A DNA stretch of 64,000 nucleotides from Lachnospiraceae bacterium C10 (GTDB lineage: Bacteria; Bacillota; Clostridia; Lachnospirales; Lachnospiraceae): NCBI GenBank assembly GCA_900100095.1, contig FMTN01000006.1:124001-188000 (forward strand), read 5' to 3'. The position numbers were made by a program, and so were the translations under genes. Of the stretch, positions 23,101 to 31,744 are shown piece after piece. Position 1 is the stretch's first letter; each line of letters starts with the position of its first letter. Under the pieces are notes generated by a model that worked only from the letters and a program-made list of their open reading frames with translations, was not told the DNA's origin and searched no databases.

Positions 23101-24666
23101 TCCCGGTGCATTTTTTACCTGTTCATCCGTGATACTTGTTAATTCAACAATATGGTACGGAATCGGCTTGTGGGGATTTACAAATTCAGAAAACCGTTCC
23201 GTTATTTCACCGTGTTCAAATTTCACTGCACCGATTTCGATGATGTCTACCACAGCTGCGTTCAGTCCGGTTGTCTCGATGTCAAAGACAACATAGGTAT
23301 CATCAAGTGACTGATTCTTCTCATTGGTTGCAATCGTTTTGGTATCATCCACAAGATAGATTTCGCAACCGTAAATAACTTTAAAGTCATCATCCTTGTC
23401 TACCGCGTGATCGGCATCCGGAAAGGCCTGTACGACGCCGTGATCGGTAATGGCGATCGCCTTGTGTCCCCATCGTTTCGCCTGTTTGATGATCTCTTTT
23501 ACGTCTGAGACTCCATCCATATCGCTCATTTTCGTATGGCAATGCAGTTCTACGCGCTTCTCGGGAGCTGTATCCATACGAGGAGTCCGAAAATCAGGAA
23601 TCTTATTGATTCCTCGAACAGATCCAATACTGATTTCATGGTCAAAGGCATCTTCTGAGGCATTTCCTTTTAATTTAATGAACATGCCCTCGTGGACAGA
23701 AGATTGAAACTGTTCGACCTGATCGTTATGCAGGAACAGTTTGGCGCGAATCGAGTCAGTAAAATCTGTGACGGTAAGCATTGCAATTGTTTTTTCGTTA
23801 CGGATCTCACGATATTCGCAGGCAATAATCTGGCCACGAATTACGATTTCACCAAGTTCTGTCTGGATTTCCGAAATATCAATTGCATCCTCCGATACAT
23901 CTCTTCCATAAACGGTGTCAGGGTTATTGCTTCTGACAAGAGAATATGTACGTTTCTTCTCCGGCTGGGCAGGAGGTGCAGCAGGCATTGTCACTGCAGG
24001 TTCATCGGCTCTTTCATATGGATTTGGTGCGGATAGTACGGCATCATCGTTTGTTGTATCAGAAGAAGGCAGCCCGTTGGAGGCTGCCTCAATGCGTTGT
24101 ACAATACTTGCAATCTGTTGATGGATTCTTTTCTCTGCCTTTTTACCGAAGTCTCCGTTCACCGGTTCTTTGTACTGACAATCAATGACCAGGTTCTGAC
24201 CGCATCGCTGGCAAAAGATCTTTTCCATAACATGGATCAGTTCTTCTTCTCTTGCATGGCCAACCACATGATCCGGGATGACTAGTGTCAGATGGTTGTC
24301 TTCAAACAGAAGGTCTGTTTGAACAAATACCTGAAATAAAAGTGCAGAATATTGATGAATTTCTTCAAGAATACTATCACGATAGACATCATAAAGCTTT
24401 TGCGGTGTATATTGCTCTGAAAGCTCAAAGGATTCAATAATATGAATTTTCGTGGAACTCTGCTTGAAGTAGTATTTTTTAATGCTTTGTTCCAGCCTCC
24501 ATATGACGCGTTTGGGAATCAGGGCATTTGCCTTAAGATAAATCCGCATGGAAGAACGATCTTTGGTTGTTGTCATTCGACATACTTTCGCAGCAGATAA
24601 AATCGGACTATTGACAGAACTGTCATCCTTCAAATCATGAAAAACATCAAAAAAAGCTCGTTCCAT
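20188..24666 (-). CDS. polC: DNA polymerase III alpha subunit, PolC type
   Basis: The 1492-residue replicative polymerase has the Firmicutes PolC layout: an N-terminal domain, an OB fold (about 255-350; VIRGQIIACEYREIRNEKT), and a PHP domain (VELHCHTKMSDMDGV, AITDHGVVQAFPDA). A DEDDh proofreading exonuclease is inserted in it (YVVFDIETTGLN, LVAHNADFD, HHRAIDDAECTA). The C-family polymerase core carries a zinc-binding CPKCHYVD...CPVCGHE segment and the catalytic PDIDLNFSGDYQ, and FPKAHAAAYVMMAWRVAYCK belongs to the fingers. It synthesises the bulk of the chromosome. It lies last in uppS-cdsA-dxr-rseP-ispG-polC. Confidence 0.98.
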   Translation of the reverse strand: MERAFFDVFHDLKDDSSVNSPILSAAKVCRMTTTKDRSSMRIYLKANALIPKRVIWRLEQSIKKYYFKQSSTKIHIIESFELSEQYTPQKLYDVYRDSILEEIHQYSALLFQVFVQTDLLFEDNHLTLVIPDHVVGHAREEELIHVMEKIFCQRCGQNLVIDCQYKEPVNGDFGKKAEKRIHQQIASIVQRIEAASNGLPSSDTTNDDAVLSAPNPYERADEPAVTMPAAPPAQPEKKRTYSLVRSNNPDTVYGRDVSEDAIDISEIQTELGEIVIRGQIIACEYREIRNEKTIAMLTVTDFTDSIRAKLFLHNDQVEQFQSSVHEGMFIKLKGNASEDAFDHEISIGSVRGINKIPDFRTPRMDTAPEKRVELHCHTKMSDMDGVSDVKEIIKQAKRWGHKAIAITDHGVVQAFPDADHAVDKDDDFKVIYGCEIYLVDDTKTIATNEKNQSLDDTYVVFDIETTGLNAAVVDIIEIGAVKFEHGEITERFSEFVNPHKPIPYHIVELTSITDEQVKNAPGIDVILPKFKEFCEGAVLVAHNADFDTGCIHATAKRLGIDWDFTYVDTMPLARYLLPSLGRLKLDNVAKALNVSLEHHHRAIDDAECTAHIFDKLSKRLQASGIHTLKELNQAGAMDVNAIRKGRTHHCIVLAKNDIGRINLYRLCSLGNLKYYQRFPRIPKSEILKHREGLIIGSACEAGELYQALLYGKDNAEISRIVQFYDYLEIQPNGNNAFLLRDEKSGIETEEDLNNINRKIVALGEEFHKPVVATCDVHFLNPEDEIYRRIIQVEKGFSDADMQPPLYLHTTDEMMQEFAYLGSEKAEEVVIKNPGRIADMCEKIHPTRPDKCPPVIENSDEMLRKICYNKAHEMYGETLPPQVKARLDRELNSIISNGYAVMYIIAQKLVWKSNEDGYLVGSRGSVGSSFVATMAGITEVNPLSPHYLCPKCHYVDFDSEEVLSYSGNAGCDMPDKLCPVCGHELNKEGFDIPFETFLGFKGNKEPDIDLNFSGDYQSKAHAYTAVIFGDGQTFKAGTIGTLADKTAFGYIKHYYEDRGIRKRNCEVDRIVQGCVGVRRTTGQHPGGIIVLPVGEEINTFTPIQHPANDMTSDIITTHFDYHSIDSNLLKLDILGHDDPTMIRMLEDLTGLHATEIPLDDKGVMQLFKDTSSLGVEPSQLWKNTPMGTLGIPEFGTDFAMGLLKEAKPQEFSDLIRISGLSHGTDVWQGNAEVLINEGIATISTAICCRDDIMVYLIHMGMDPEESFTIMERVRKGIVAKGKCKEWPEYKEKMRSHGVPDWYIGSCEKIKYMFPKAHAAAYVMMAWRVAYCKVYYPLAYYAAFFSIRATDFSYEKMCLGQETLEHYLKEIDDKEKAGEKLTAKDKGSYKDMRIVQEMYARGFEFLPMDLYRSDARYFQIIDGKLLPPFSSIEGMGDKAAETLAIAASQKEFLSKDDLKERGKISATICETMDRLGILPNLPESNQLSMFDFID

Positions 24667-24678
24667 AAAAACCTCACG

Positions 24679-25737
24679 TTACGTATTCCATTGTAAAAGT
24701 TCCTGTCTTAAGGCAGGTAAAAGCTGATCTTCCGGAAGCTTTTTCACAACTTCTCCATGTTTGATCAGAAGGCCTTCCCCGATACCGCCGGCGATACCGA
24801 TATCAGCCTCCTTAGCCTCTCCCGGTCCGTTTACGACACAGCCCATAACAGCAACTTTAATATCTAAATCAAATTCCGATACGATTTCTTCCACTTGATT
24901 TGCTAAAGAAATCAAATCGATCTGCGTCCTTCCGCAGGTCGGACAGGAAACCACTTCGATACCGCCCTTTCGAATTCCAAGGGTTCGAAGAATCTCTTTT
25001 GCCGTGTAAATTTCCTCTAACGGATCCCCTGTCAAGGATACACGAATGGTATCTCCGATTCCCTGAGACAGGATCAATCCAAGACCAACGGATGACTTGA
25101 TATTACCTCTTCTGAGTGTACCGGATTCTGTGATTCCAACATGAAGAGGGTGATCGGTCTTCTGACAGATCAGTTCGTGCGCCTTAACACACATCATGAC
25201 GTCGGAAGACTTAATGGAAATGACAAGGTTGTCATAACCTAAATCCTCTATGATGTGGACCTTATCTAAAGCACTTTCAACGATTCCCTCGGCTGTGACT
25301 CCCTGGTATTTTGCGACCAGTTCTTTTTCAAGGGAGCCGGAATTAACGCCGACACGGATTGGAATCTGTCGCTCTTTTGCACAGTCTACAACAGCCTTGA
25401 TCCGATCGATGGAACCGATGTTCCCAGGGTTGATACGGATTTTGTCTGCCCCATTCTCCATCGCAGCAATTGCCAGCCTGTAGTCAAAATGAATATCTGC
25501 CACAAGAGGAATATCAATCTGCTTTTTGATCGCGCGAAACGCTTCTGCCGCCTCCATTGTAGGAACAGCACAGCGGATGATATCACATCCTGCTTCTGTT
25601 AACTTATGAATCTGAGCAACGGTAGCTGCGACATCCTCTGTCTTTGTATTTGTCATGGATTGAATCAGAATCGGATGATGATTTCCAATCACCCGATTTC
25701 CGATCCGCACTTCCTTTGTGTTTTTTCTGGTAATCAT
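24679..25737 (-). CDS. ispG: 4-hydroxy-3-methylbut-2-enyl diphosphate synthase
   Basis: The 352-residue iron-sulfur enzyme catalyses the penultimate step of the MEP isoprenoid pathway (MEcPP to HMBPP). The N-terminal TIM barrel shows HPILIQSMTNTKTEDV and ADIHFDYRLA. The C-terminal cluster domain has the cysteines in SCPTCGRTQ and GCVVNGPGEA. It sits between rseP and polC, the place proS occupies in Bacillus, so isoprenoid genes (uppS, dxr, ispG) are more concentrated here. Confidence 0.98.
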   Translation of the reverse strand: MITRKNTKEVRIGNRVIGNHHPILIQSMTNTKTEDVAATVAQIHKLTEAGCDIIRCAVPTMEAAEAFRAIKKQIDIPLVADIHFDYRLAIAAMENGADKIRINPGNIGSIDRIKAVVDCAKERQIPIRVGVNSGSLEKELVAKYQGVTAEGIVESALDKVHIIEDLGYDNLVISIKSSDVMMCVKAHELICQKTDHPLHVGITESGTLRRGNIKSSVGLGLILSQGIGDTIRVSLTGDPLEEIYTAKEILRTLGIRKGGIEVVSCPTCGRTQIDLISLANQVEEIVSEFDLDIKVAVMGCVVNGPGEAKEADIGIAGGIGEGLLIKHGEVVKKLPEDQLLPALRQELLQWNT

Positions 25738-25773
25738 AAAGATCCTCCAAACAAATGATAGAGTAAGCGGATA

Positions 25774-26811
25774 TTAATGAAGGAATAACTTACGTATATC
25801 ATTTCCCATAATCACAACCATAAGTCCCATTAAAAGGACAAAACCCACCATATTAATGGTTCCTTCGACTTTTTCAGGAATCTTTCGCTTGGTAATTCCT
25901 TCAAGAAGGAAGATTAAAAGCCGTCCGCCATCCAATGCCGGGAATGGCAACAGGTTCATGACACCAAGGTTTGATGTCAGTAAGATGGTAATGCTTAGCA
26001 TGTTCATAACAACGTAAAAAATACCGGATGCAACGGATTGCTGATAGGTATCACCAATGGTCTTTACTATTCCAACCGGGCCGGACATATCGTTGATGCC
26101 GACATGACCAAGAATCAGTTCTTTTAAGGACATAAATACCACATAAACCTGGTATTTGATCTCATAAAAACCGTACTTCAGGCTGGTTAACACACCGGCC
26201 TTTTCTCTGGATGCGTTTCCGGTAATTCCCATCAGATAACGCTTGGTTGACTTGTCATAAGCAGGCGTTACCGAGGTCTGTTCTCTCTTACCGTTACGGT
26301 CGTATGTGATATTAAGATCCTGTCCCGGGTGAAAGAAGGTATAAACGGTTATTTCATTGTAAAAATGCACATTATAACCATTGATTTTAACGATCTCGTC
26401 TCCGGCCATGAGTCCGGCCTCTTCTGCCGGTGAACCGGTCCTTACCTCGTGAACCAACGGCTTGTAGTAACCGGCACATGCAATCATAATGACGGACAAT
26501 ACAAAGGCCAGGATAAAGTTAAAGAAAGGTCCTGCAAAGACAATGAGAAATTTTTGCCAGAGCTTTTTTTTCTGAAAAGCTCTCGCATCTTCACTCTCTT
26601 CGTCCTCACCTTCCATAACACAACTTCCGCCGAATGGAAGAAGTTTCAGGCAATAGGTGGTCTCTCCTTTCGTAAAACCCCAGATAGTTGGTCCAAGACC
26701 GAGGGTAAATTCATTTACTCGAACACCACAGGCTTTTGCAACAGAGAAATGTCCAAGTTCATGAAAAATAATAACAATACTAAAGATTAAAATAGCAATA
26801 ATAATTCGCAC
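25774..26811 (-). CDS. rseP: RseP/RasP-type site-2 membrane metalloprotease
   Basis: The 345-residue protein has the zinc motif HELGH at residues 17-21 in the first membrane helix, a PDZ domain (about 120-195; EVRTGSPAEEAGLMAGDEIVKINGY) and the third zinc ligand in LLPFPALDGGRLLIFL near the C-terminus. Site-2 proteases cleave anti-sigma factors and leftover signal peptides inside the membrane. The dxr-rseP order matches the Bacillus cluster. Confidence 0.96.
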   Translation of the reverse strand: MRIIIAILIFSIVIIFHELGHFSVAKACGVRVNEFTLGLGPTIWGFTKGETTYCLKLLPFGGSCVMEGEDEESEDARAFQKKKLWQKFLIVFAGPFFNFILAFVLSVIMIACAGYYKPLVHEVRTGSPAEEAGLMAGDEIVKINGYNVHFYNEITVYTFFHPGQDLNITYDRNGKREQTSVTPAYDKSTKRYLMGITGNASREKAGVLTSLKYGFYEIKYQVYVVFMSLKELILGHVGINDMSGPVGIVKTIGDTYQQSVASGIFYVVMNMLSITILLTSNLGVMNLLPFPALDGGRLLIFLLEGITKRKIPEKVEGTINMVGFVLLMGLMVVIMGNDIRKLFLH

Positions 26812-26822
26812 GTTTATCCCCT

Positions 26823-27968
26823 TTACGAAATGCAGCTTTTAACAAAAGCCTTGGTATCACGTTCTGTTGCCAGTACAACATCAAGATCCGGATTATCCTC
26901 ATAGTCAATTTCCATCATCGCTGAACCGATCAACTCAGGAATCTGGGTAAAGGAAATCTTTTTATCCAGGAAAGCTGCCACAGCTGCCTCATTGGCAGAG
27001 TTGAAGACACATGGCATGTTGCCTCCGGTCAATTGTGCATCAAATGCAAGCTGAAGTCCATAGAAGGTTTCCATATCCGGATGTTCAAATGTTAATTCCT
27101 TAACAGCAAATAAATCCAAAGGTTCTCCGGAAAGTTCTCCTCGATGTGGATAGGTGAAAGCGTAATGAATCGGGATTCTCATATCGGCCGGCCCCATCTG
27201 TCCAATGATGGCTCCATCCTCAAATTCCACAGCCGAATGCAGAATACTTTGCGGATGAACCAGAACCTGGATGCGGTTCACCGGTACATCAAACAACCAG
27301 TGTGCCTCCATTACCTCAAGACCTTTATTGATCATTGTGGCAGAATCGATGGTCACTTTTTTTCCCATGGACCAGTTTGGATTCTTGAGGGCATCCTCTA
27401 ATGTAACGTTTGCAAGCTGTTCCTCTGTCATGCCACGGAAAGGACCACCGGAAGCGGTTAAGAGAATCCGGCGGATCAGCGCCTGCCGGTTTCCTTTCAG
27501 ACTCTGGAAAATAGCGGAATGCTCGGAATCAACCGGAAGAATCTTAACTCCTGCCTCTTTTGCCATTGGCATGATCAAATGGCCGGCTGTTACTAATGTT
27601 TCCTTATTTGCAAGGGCGATGTCTTTTCCGGCTTTAATCGCTGCGATGGTAGGCCGGATGCCCATCATTCCAACAAGGGCAGAAAGTACCATATCCGCCT
27701 TTGGATCGGCTGCCACAGCCATCAATCCCTCATCTCCGGATAAAACCTCAATCGGAAGTTCTTTCAGATTCTCCCGTAAAATTTTAGCGTCTTCTTCTCT
27801 CTCAACCGAAATCATGGCCGGCATGAATTTACGCGCCTGTTCTTCAAGCAGTTTGATGTTCCTTCCACAGGCTAAGGAAGTAACCTTTAAATCACTCATT
27901 TCAGCAATAACAGATAATGCCTGTGTTCCAATCGATCCGGTAGAGCCTAAAATTGCAATCGATTTCAT
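26823..27968 (-). CDS. dxr: 1-deoxy-D-xylulose-5-phosphate reductoisomerase
   Basis: The 381-residue enzyme converts DXP to MEP with NADPH, the first committed step of the MEP pathway. It has the NADPH motif GSTGSIGTQ (residues 7-15), LANKETLVTAG, metal-binding PVDSEHSAIFQ, LTASGGPFRG, and WSMGKKVTIDSATMINKGLE. It lies between rseP and cdsA. Confidence 0.98.
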   Translation of the reverse strand: MKSIAILGSTGSIGTQALSVIAEMSDLKVTSLACGRNIKLLEEQARKFMPAMISVEREEDAKILRENLKELPIEVLSGDEGLMAVAADPKADMVLSALVGMMGIRPTIAAIKAGKDIALANKETLVTAGHLIMPMAKEAGVKILPVDSEHSAIFQSLKGNRQALIRRILLTASGGPFRGMTEEQLANVTLEDALKNPNWSMGKKVTIDSATMINKGLEVMEAHWLFDVPVNRIQVLVHPQSILHSAVEFEDGAIIGQMGPADMRIPIHYAFTYPHRGELSGEPLDLFAVKELTFEHPDMETFYGLQLAFDAQLTGGNMPCVFNSANEAAVAAFLDKKISFTQIPELIGSAMMEIDYEDNPDLDVVLATERDTKAFVKSCIS

Positions 27969-27976
27969 AAATACTC

Positions 27977-28780
27977 CTATCTAACGGCAAAAGTAATCAA
28001 ATAATAAATAATCGGTGCTGTGATGATTACGGAATCAAAACGATCTAAAATACCGCCGTGTCCCGGAATCAGATGACCATAATCTTTCAATTCCACATTA
28101 CGTTTTATTGCGGAGGCAGCAAGATCACCGACCATGGAAATCAGGCTGCCGACGGATGCAATCGCGGAAAGAATAACAATTCTGTTGATGGAAAGCTGCA
28201 TGTTCGTCCGGAACACAAGACAATAAATAAAGGTCAAAAGAAATGCTCCGGCAACGCCTCCGATGGCACCTTCAACAGACTTTTTCGGTGAAAGAACCGG
28301 GGCCATTTTATGTTTGCCAAAGAGTCTTCCCACACAGTAAGCGCAGGTATCACAACCCCAGGAACAAAGGAAAATGAGCCAGACAAGGTAGGTTCCCATC
28401 GTATATTCTCTTGTCTGGTAGATATAGCTTAACATTACAGCTACATAAAAGACACCGAAATATGTTTCGGCTACCTGCTGAATCTTATATTTCGGATATG
28501 TAAAAACGAAGATAAAAAGCAGAAGAACCATAAACACGATTCCCAGTAGGATCTGCGCCGGCAAAAAATGGAAGCGCAAATCTGCATAATAGGCCAGTGT
28601 CACAGCGTATGCCACGTAGGCAAGTGGTGTTGCCTGAAGGGACAGTGCACGGTGAAATTCAAATAAACCAATCATAGAAATGACAAGTGTTGATGCAAGC
28701 AGTACATCCCCACCGGTAATAATAAAAAGTAAAGCCAGTATCACAAGTACAATACCGCTCAATAATCGAGTCTTAAACAT
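27977..28780 (-). CDS. cdsA: phosphatidate cytidylyltransferase
   Basis: The 267-residue multi-pass membrane enzyme makes CDP-diacylglycerol from phosphatidate and CTP, the branch point of phospholipid synthesis. The signature is in the C-terminal third: SPKKSVEGAIGG, SMVGDLAASAIKRNVELKDYG, and IPGHGGILDRFDS with its catalytic aspartates. It lies 24 bases downstream of uppS. Confidence 0.97.
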   Translation of the reverse strand: MFKTRLLSGIVLVILALLFIITGGDVLLASTLVISMIGLFEFHRALSLQATPLAYVAYAVTLAYYADLRFHFLPAQILLGIVFMVLLLFIFVFTYPKYKIQQVAETYFGVFYVAVMLSYIYQTREYTMGTYLVWLIFLCSWGCDTCAYCVGRLFGKHKMAPVLSPKKSVEGAIGGVAGAFLLTFIYCLVFRTNMQLSINRIVILSAIASVGSLISMVGDLAASAIKRNVELKDYGHLIPGHGGILDRFDSVIITAPIIYYLITFAVR

Positions 28781-28804
28781 AAAAGTTCCTTTCTAATAGC
28801 ACTT

Positions 28805-29518
28805 TTATACCTTTCCATACCGTCTGTTTCTCGTACGATATGCCATCACTGCTTCCGCCAGATGTTCTTCGGAAAATTCAGGCCATGGAACCGGAGTAAA
28901 ATAAAATTCCGTGTATGCCATCTGCCACATAAGGTAATTGGATAAGCGCTGTTCGCCACTGGTACGGATCATAAGATCCGGGTCCGGAATATTTGCTGTA
29001 TCAAGATAAGAAGAATAAAGTTCTTCTGTGATAACATCTTCATTTTGTCCGTTTTGCATCAGATCATGCATCATCTTTCGCATGGCACGAAGCATTTCAT
29101 CACGACTTCCGTAATTGATACAGATAAGGATTGTCATTCCGGTATTATGTCTAGTCTTCTCTTCGAGTTCAAGGGCTTCCTTGCGAAGAGTTTCCGGAAG
29201 TCCGTCCTTGTCCCCCAGAATAATGGATCGCATATTCTCCTGCATGGACAGTTTCTGACAGATCTTCATATATTTCGCAAGAAGATTCATAAGCGCAGAA
29301 ACCTCCTCTTTCGGACGATTCCAGTTTTCTGTAGAAAAGGCATACATCGACAGGTACTTGATTCCAAGCTTGTTTGCAGCTTTAATAATTGGCTCGACCC
29401 GCTTTGCACCCATCATATGTCCGTAGGTTCTTGGCATATTTTTTTCTTTTGCCCAGCGTCCGTTTCCATCCAGGATCAATGAAACATGTTCCGGAACAGG
29501 CAGAAGTTCTTCTTCCAT
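28805..29518 (-). CDS. uppS: undecaprenyl diphosphate synthase (isoprenyl transferase)
   Basis: The 237-residue cis-prenyltransferase builds the C55 lipid carrier for cell-wall synthesis. Catalytic Asp17 is in LILDGNGRWAKEK; other family blocks are YGHMMGAKRVE, FSTENWNRP, and PDLMIRTSGEQRLSNYLMWQ. It follows the frr terminator, so it is expressed by read-through or an unrecognised promoter. Confidence 0.97.
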   Translation of the reverse strand: MEEELLPVPEHVSLILDGNGRWAKEKNMPRTYGHMMGAKRVEPIIKAANKLGIKYLSMYAFSTENWNRPKEEVSALMNLLAKYMKICQKLSMQENMRSIILGDKDGLPETLRKEALELEEKTRHNTGMTILICINYGSRDEMLRAMRKMMHDLMQNGQNEDVITEELYSSYLDTANIPDPDLMIRTSGEQRLSNYLMWQMAYTEFYFTPVPWPEFSEEHLAEAVMAYRTRNRRYGKV

Positions 29519-29533
29519 AATTTCTCCTTGTCA

Positions 29534-29573
29534 TAAAAAAGAGGGACACTGTAATTTACCGTGTCCCGCTCTC
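29534..29573 (-). terminator. Rho-independent terminator after frr
   Basis: On the minus strand GGGACAC and GTGTCCC (29561-29567 and 29543-29549) extend with flanking GAG/CTC pairs and run into CTTTTTTATG. It lies between frr and uppS. Confidence 0.8.
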
Positions 29574-29584
29574 GTTAAAAATCA

Positions 29585-30139
29585 TTAGACTGTCATGATT
29601 TCTTTTGTCTTATTATCGATGGCACCATCAATTTTAGCAATATAAGAATCTGTCATCTTCTGAACTTCTGTCTCAAGATTCTTGATTTCATCTTCAGAAA
29701 GATCCTCTTCCTTGCCGGCCTTCTTTAAGGTATCGTTGGCATCACGACGAATATTACGAACTGCAACTTTGGCATTCTCGCCAAGCTTCTTGATATCCTT
29801 CGCAAGCTCTTTACGACGCTCCTCGTTCAAATCAGGGAACACCAGACGAATGGTCTTACCGTCATTGGTTGGATTGATTCCAACGTCCGACATCAGAATA
29901 GCCTTCTCAATTTCTCTGACCATAGATGCTTCCCAGGGCTGAATCTGAATCATTCTTGCTTCCGGAACACTGACATTGGCAATCTGCTGAATCGGAGTCG
30001 GTGCTCCGTAGTAGTCTACCATTACCTTGTCAAGAATATGTGGATTTGCACGACCGGCACGAATTGTCACATATTCATTTAACAAAGCCTCGTAGGACTT
30101 TGTCATCTTCTCATCAAATGGAACTAATCTTGCGTCCAT
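29585..30139 (-). CDS. frr: ribosome recycling factor
   Basis: The 184-residue two-domain protein (MTKSYEALLNEYVTIRAGRA, VDYYGAPTPIQQIANVSVPE, RLVFPDLNEERRKELAKDIK) separates post-termination ribosomes with EF-G. It is 9 bases downstream of pyrH, the standard pairing. Confidence 0.98.
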   Translation of the reverse strand: MDARLVPFDEKMTKSYEALLNEYVTIRAGRANPHILDKVMVDYYGAPTPIQQIANVSVPEARMIQIQPWEASMVREIEKAILMSDVGINPTNDGKTIRLVFPDLNEERRKELAKDIKKLGENAKVAVRNIRRDANDTLKKAGKEEDLSEDEIKNLETEVQKMTDSYIAKIDGAIDNKTKEIMTV

Positions 30140-30148
30140 AAAATCTCC

Positions 30149-30844
30149 TTATACTGTTACGGTAGTACCATTGAAGCTACCACTCATTGCTTTTACAATA
30201 CTATCTTCTTCATCTAAAGCAAAGACACGCATCGGCATCTTATTCTCCATACACATAATGGATGCGGTAAGATCCATGGCAGCAAGCTGCTTGTCAATCA
30301 CTTCCTGAATAGAAACCTCATCATAACGTTTCGCATCCGGATTCTTCTTTGGATCATCGTTGTAGATTCCATCAACAGCCTTTGCCAAAAGAATCATATC
30401 TGATTCAATTTCAACAGCACGAAGAACAGTCGCTGTATCCGTAGAAAAATACGGATGCCCTGTTCCACCGGCGAAAAATACAACCATATTCTTCGCGAAA
30501 TACTTATTTGCACGATCTTTTGAGTATAACTTGGTAAAGCTGCCTACTTCAAACGGTGTAAGAATGTTTGTCTGCATGCCCTGACTTCTGAAAATTTCAG
30601 AAACGTAAATGCAGTTCATAACGGTAGCAAGCATTCCAATCTGATCGGCTTTGCTACGGTCCATATTCTCGCTGCTACGGCCTCTCCAGAAATTACCACC
30701 GCCAATAACGATTCCTACCTGCACACCATCGTCAACAAGCTTTTTCACCTGCTTTGCAACACGGATACAGGTTGCTTCATCAAAGCCGGTCTTCTTATCT
30801 CCGGCTAAAGCTTCACCACTTAATTTTAATAATACGCGACTCAT
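30149..30844 (-). CDS. pyrH: UMP kinase
   Basis: The 231-residue amino-acid-kinase-fold enzyme phosphorylates UMP to UDP. It shows RVLLKLSGEALAG, IVIGGGNFWRG, FFAGGTGHPYFSTDTATVLRA and KAVDGIYNDDPKKNPDA. It is coupled to frr but separated from tsf by two genes not present in the Bacillus order. Confidence 0.98.
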   Translation of the reverse strand: MSRVLLKLSGEALAGDKKTGFDEATCIRVAKQVKKLVDDGVQVGIVIGGGNFWRGRSSENMDRSKADQIGMLATVMNCIYVSEIFRSQGMQTNILTPFEVGSFTKLYSKDRANKYFAKNMVVFFAGGTGHPYFSTDTATVLRAVEIESDMILLAKAVDGIYNDDPKKNPDAKRYDEVSIQEVIDKQLAAMDLTASIMCMENKMPMRVFALDEEDSIVKAMSGSFNGTTVTV

Positions 30845-30861
30845 CTTAACTCCTAACAGGC

Positions 30862-31731
30862 TTATGAACCAAATACTGCAGATACATCAACATCAGCATA
30901 TGCCTGAGAACAGAAGCCCTCGATAACAGCACCGTTGTTGATCTGAACACTGCGGGACTTGATATTACCCATAACAACAGCAGATGTGTCAACTACTACA
31001 GGTCCCTGTACATCGATATCACCCTTTACTGCACCTGCAATAACAGCGGAAGATGCAGAAATGTTACCTACAACAACAGAGCCTACACCAATCTTAACAG
31101 TTCCGCTAGTTGCAACTTCACCCTGGATCTTAGCCTGGTCAGCAAAGAATTCGGAAGAAGTAGAATTTCCGTTAACAGTACCTGTTACTGTAAGCTTACC
31201 ATTACAACGAACGTTACCATTGATGGTACCTTCAACATTAATAGCTCCTGTTGAGTCCAAATCACCGGTAATTGTCATACCTGCTGTGATAACTGCTTCC
31301 TCATCAGAAACAGGTGCTGAAGCAACATGGTTCATAGGTGCTGTATTCATATCAGACATGGTTCTATTGTTCTCCTTAATGTTCGTATTAAATGTAAAAT
31401 CTGAATTTAAGTTTAGAGGCTGAGCAGCCGGCTCCGGTGTTGGAACAACAGGAGTTGTCTCCACTTCTGTAACCTGCTCAACAGGTGCCTTAACCTCCGG
31501 TTCGGTTTCAATCACAAGCTTCTTAGGCTCATCAGCCTTGTGGACAGCCTGCTCAAATAACCCGTCAAGCTTAGAAAGTTCCTTATCCACGTCAACGTCA
31601 TCATCAAGAACTGTTACATCATGGTTGCCTTCAGTTCCCGGAATACCCGCATCATTTCCACTCCCAGCAGGAATCATCTCATCAAGCGCATCTGAGAAAT
31701 CATCCTTGAAATCCTTAAAAAAACCCATCAT
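30862..31731 (-). CDS. bactofilin-like polymer-forming cytoskeletal protein
   Basis: The 289-residue protein has a variable N-terminal part with a Pro/Val/Glu-rich linker (residues about 70-105) and a C-terminal bactofilin domain from about residue 145. There repeats of the type GTINGNVRCNGKLTVTGTV and GNISASSAVIAGAVKGDI predict a right-handed beta-helix. Bactofilins form filaments that place cell-wall enzymes. The gene lies between pyrH and a membrane polysaccharide deacetylase gene, which fits a link to wall remodelling, though this is inference. GGAGGTTT precedes the start; M1 and M2 are equivalent candidates. Confidence 0.88.
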   Translation of the reverse strand: MMGFFKDFKDDFSDALDEMIPAGSGNDAGIPGTEGNHDVTVLDDDVDVDKELSKLDGLFEQAVHKADEPKKLVIETEPEVKAPVEQVTEVETTPVVPTPEPAAQPLNLNSDFTFNTNIKENNRTMSDMNTAPMNHVASAPVSDEEAVITAGMTITGDLDSTGAINVEGTINGNVRCNGKLTVTGTVNGNSTSSEFFADQAKIQGEVATSGTVKIGVGSVVVGNISASSAVIAGAVKGDIDVQGPVVVDTSAVVMGNIKSRSVQINNGAVIEGFCSQAYADVDVSAVFGS

Positions 31732-31744
31732 AAACCTCCATACT

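Noticed and set aside
27271-27984. 237-codon open frame on the plus strand opposite dxr
   Set aside because: It is fully antisense to a certain gene, has no ribosome site, and its composition (Ser, Arg, Pro-rich) is what a reverse-frame shadow gives.
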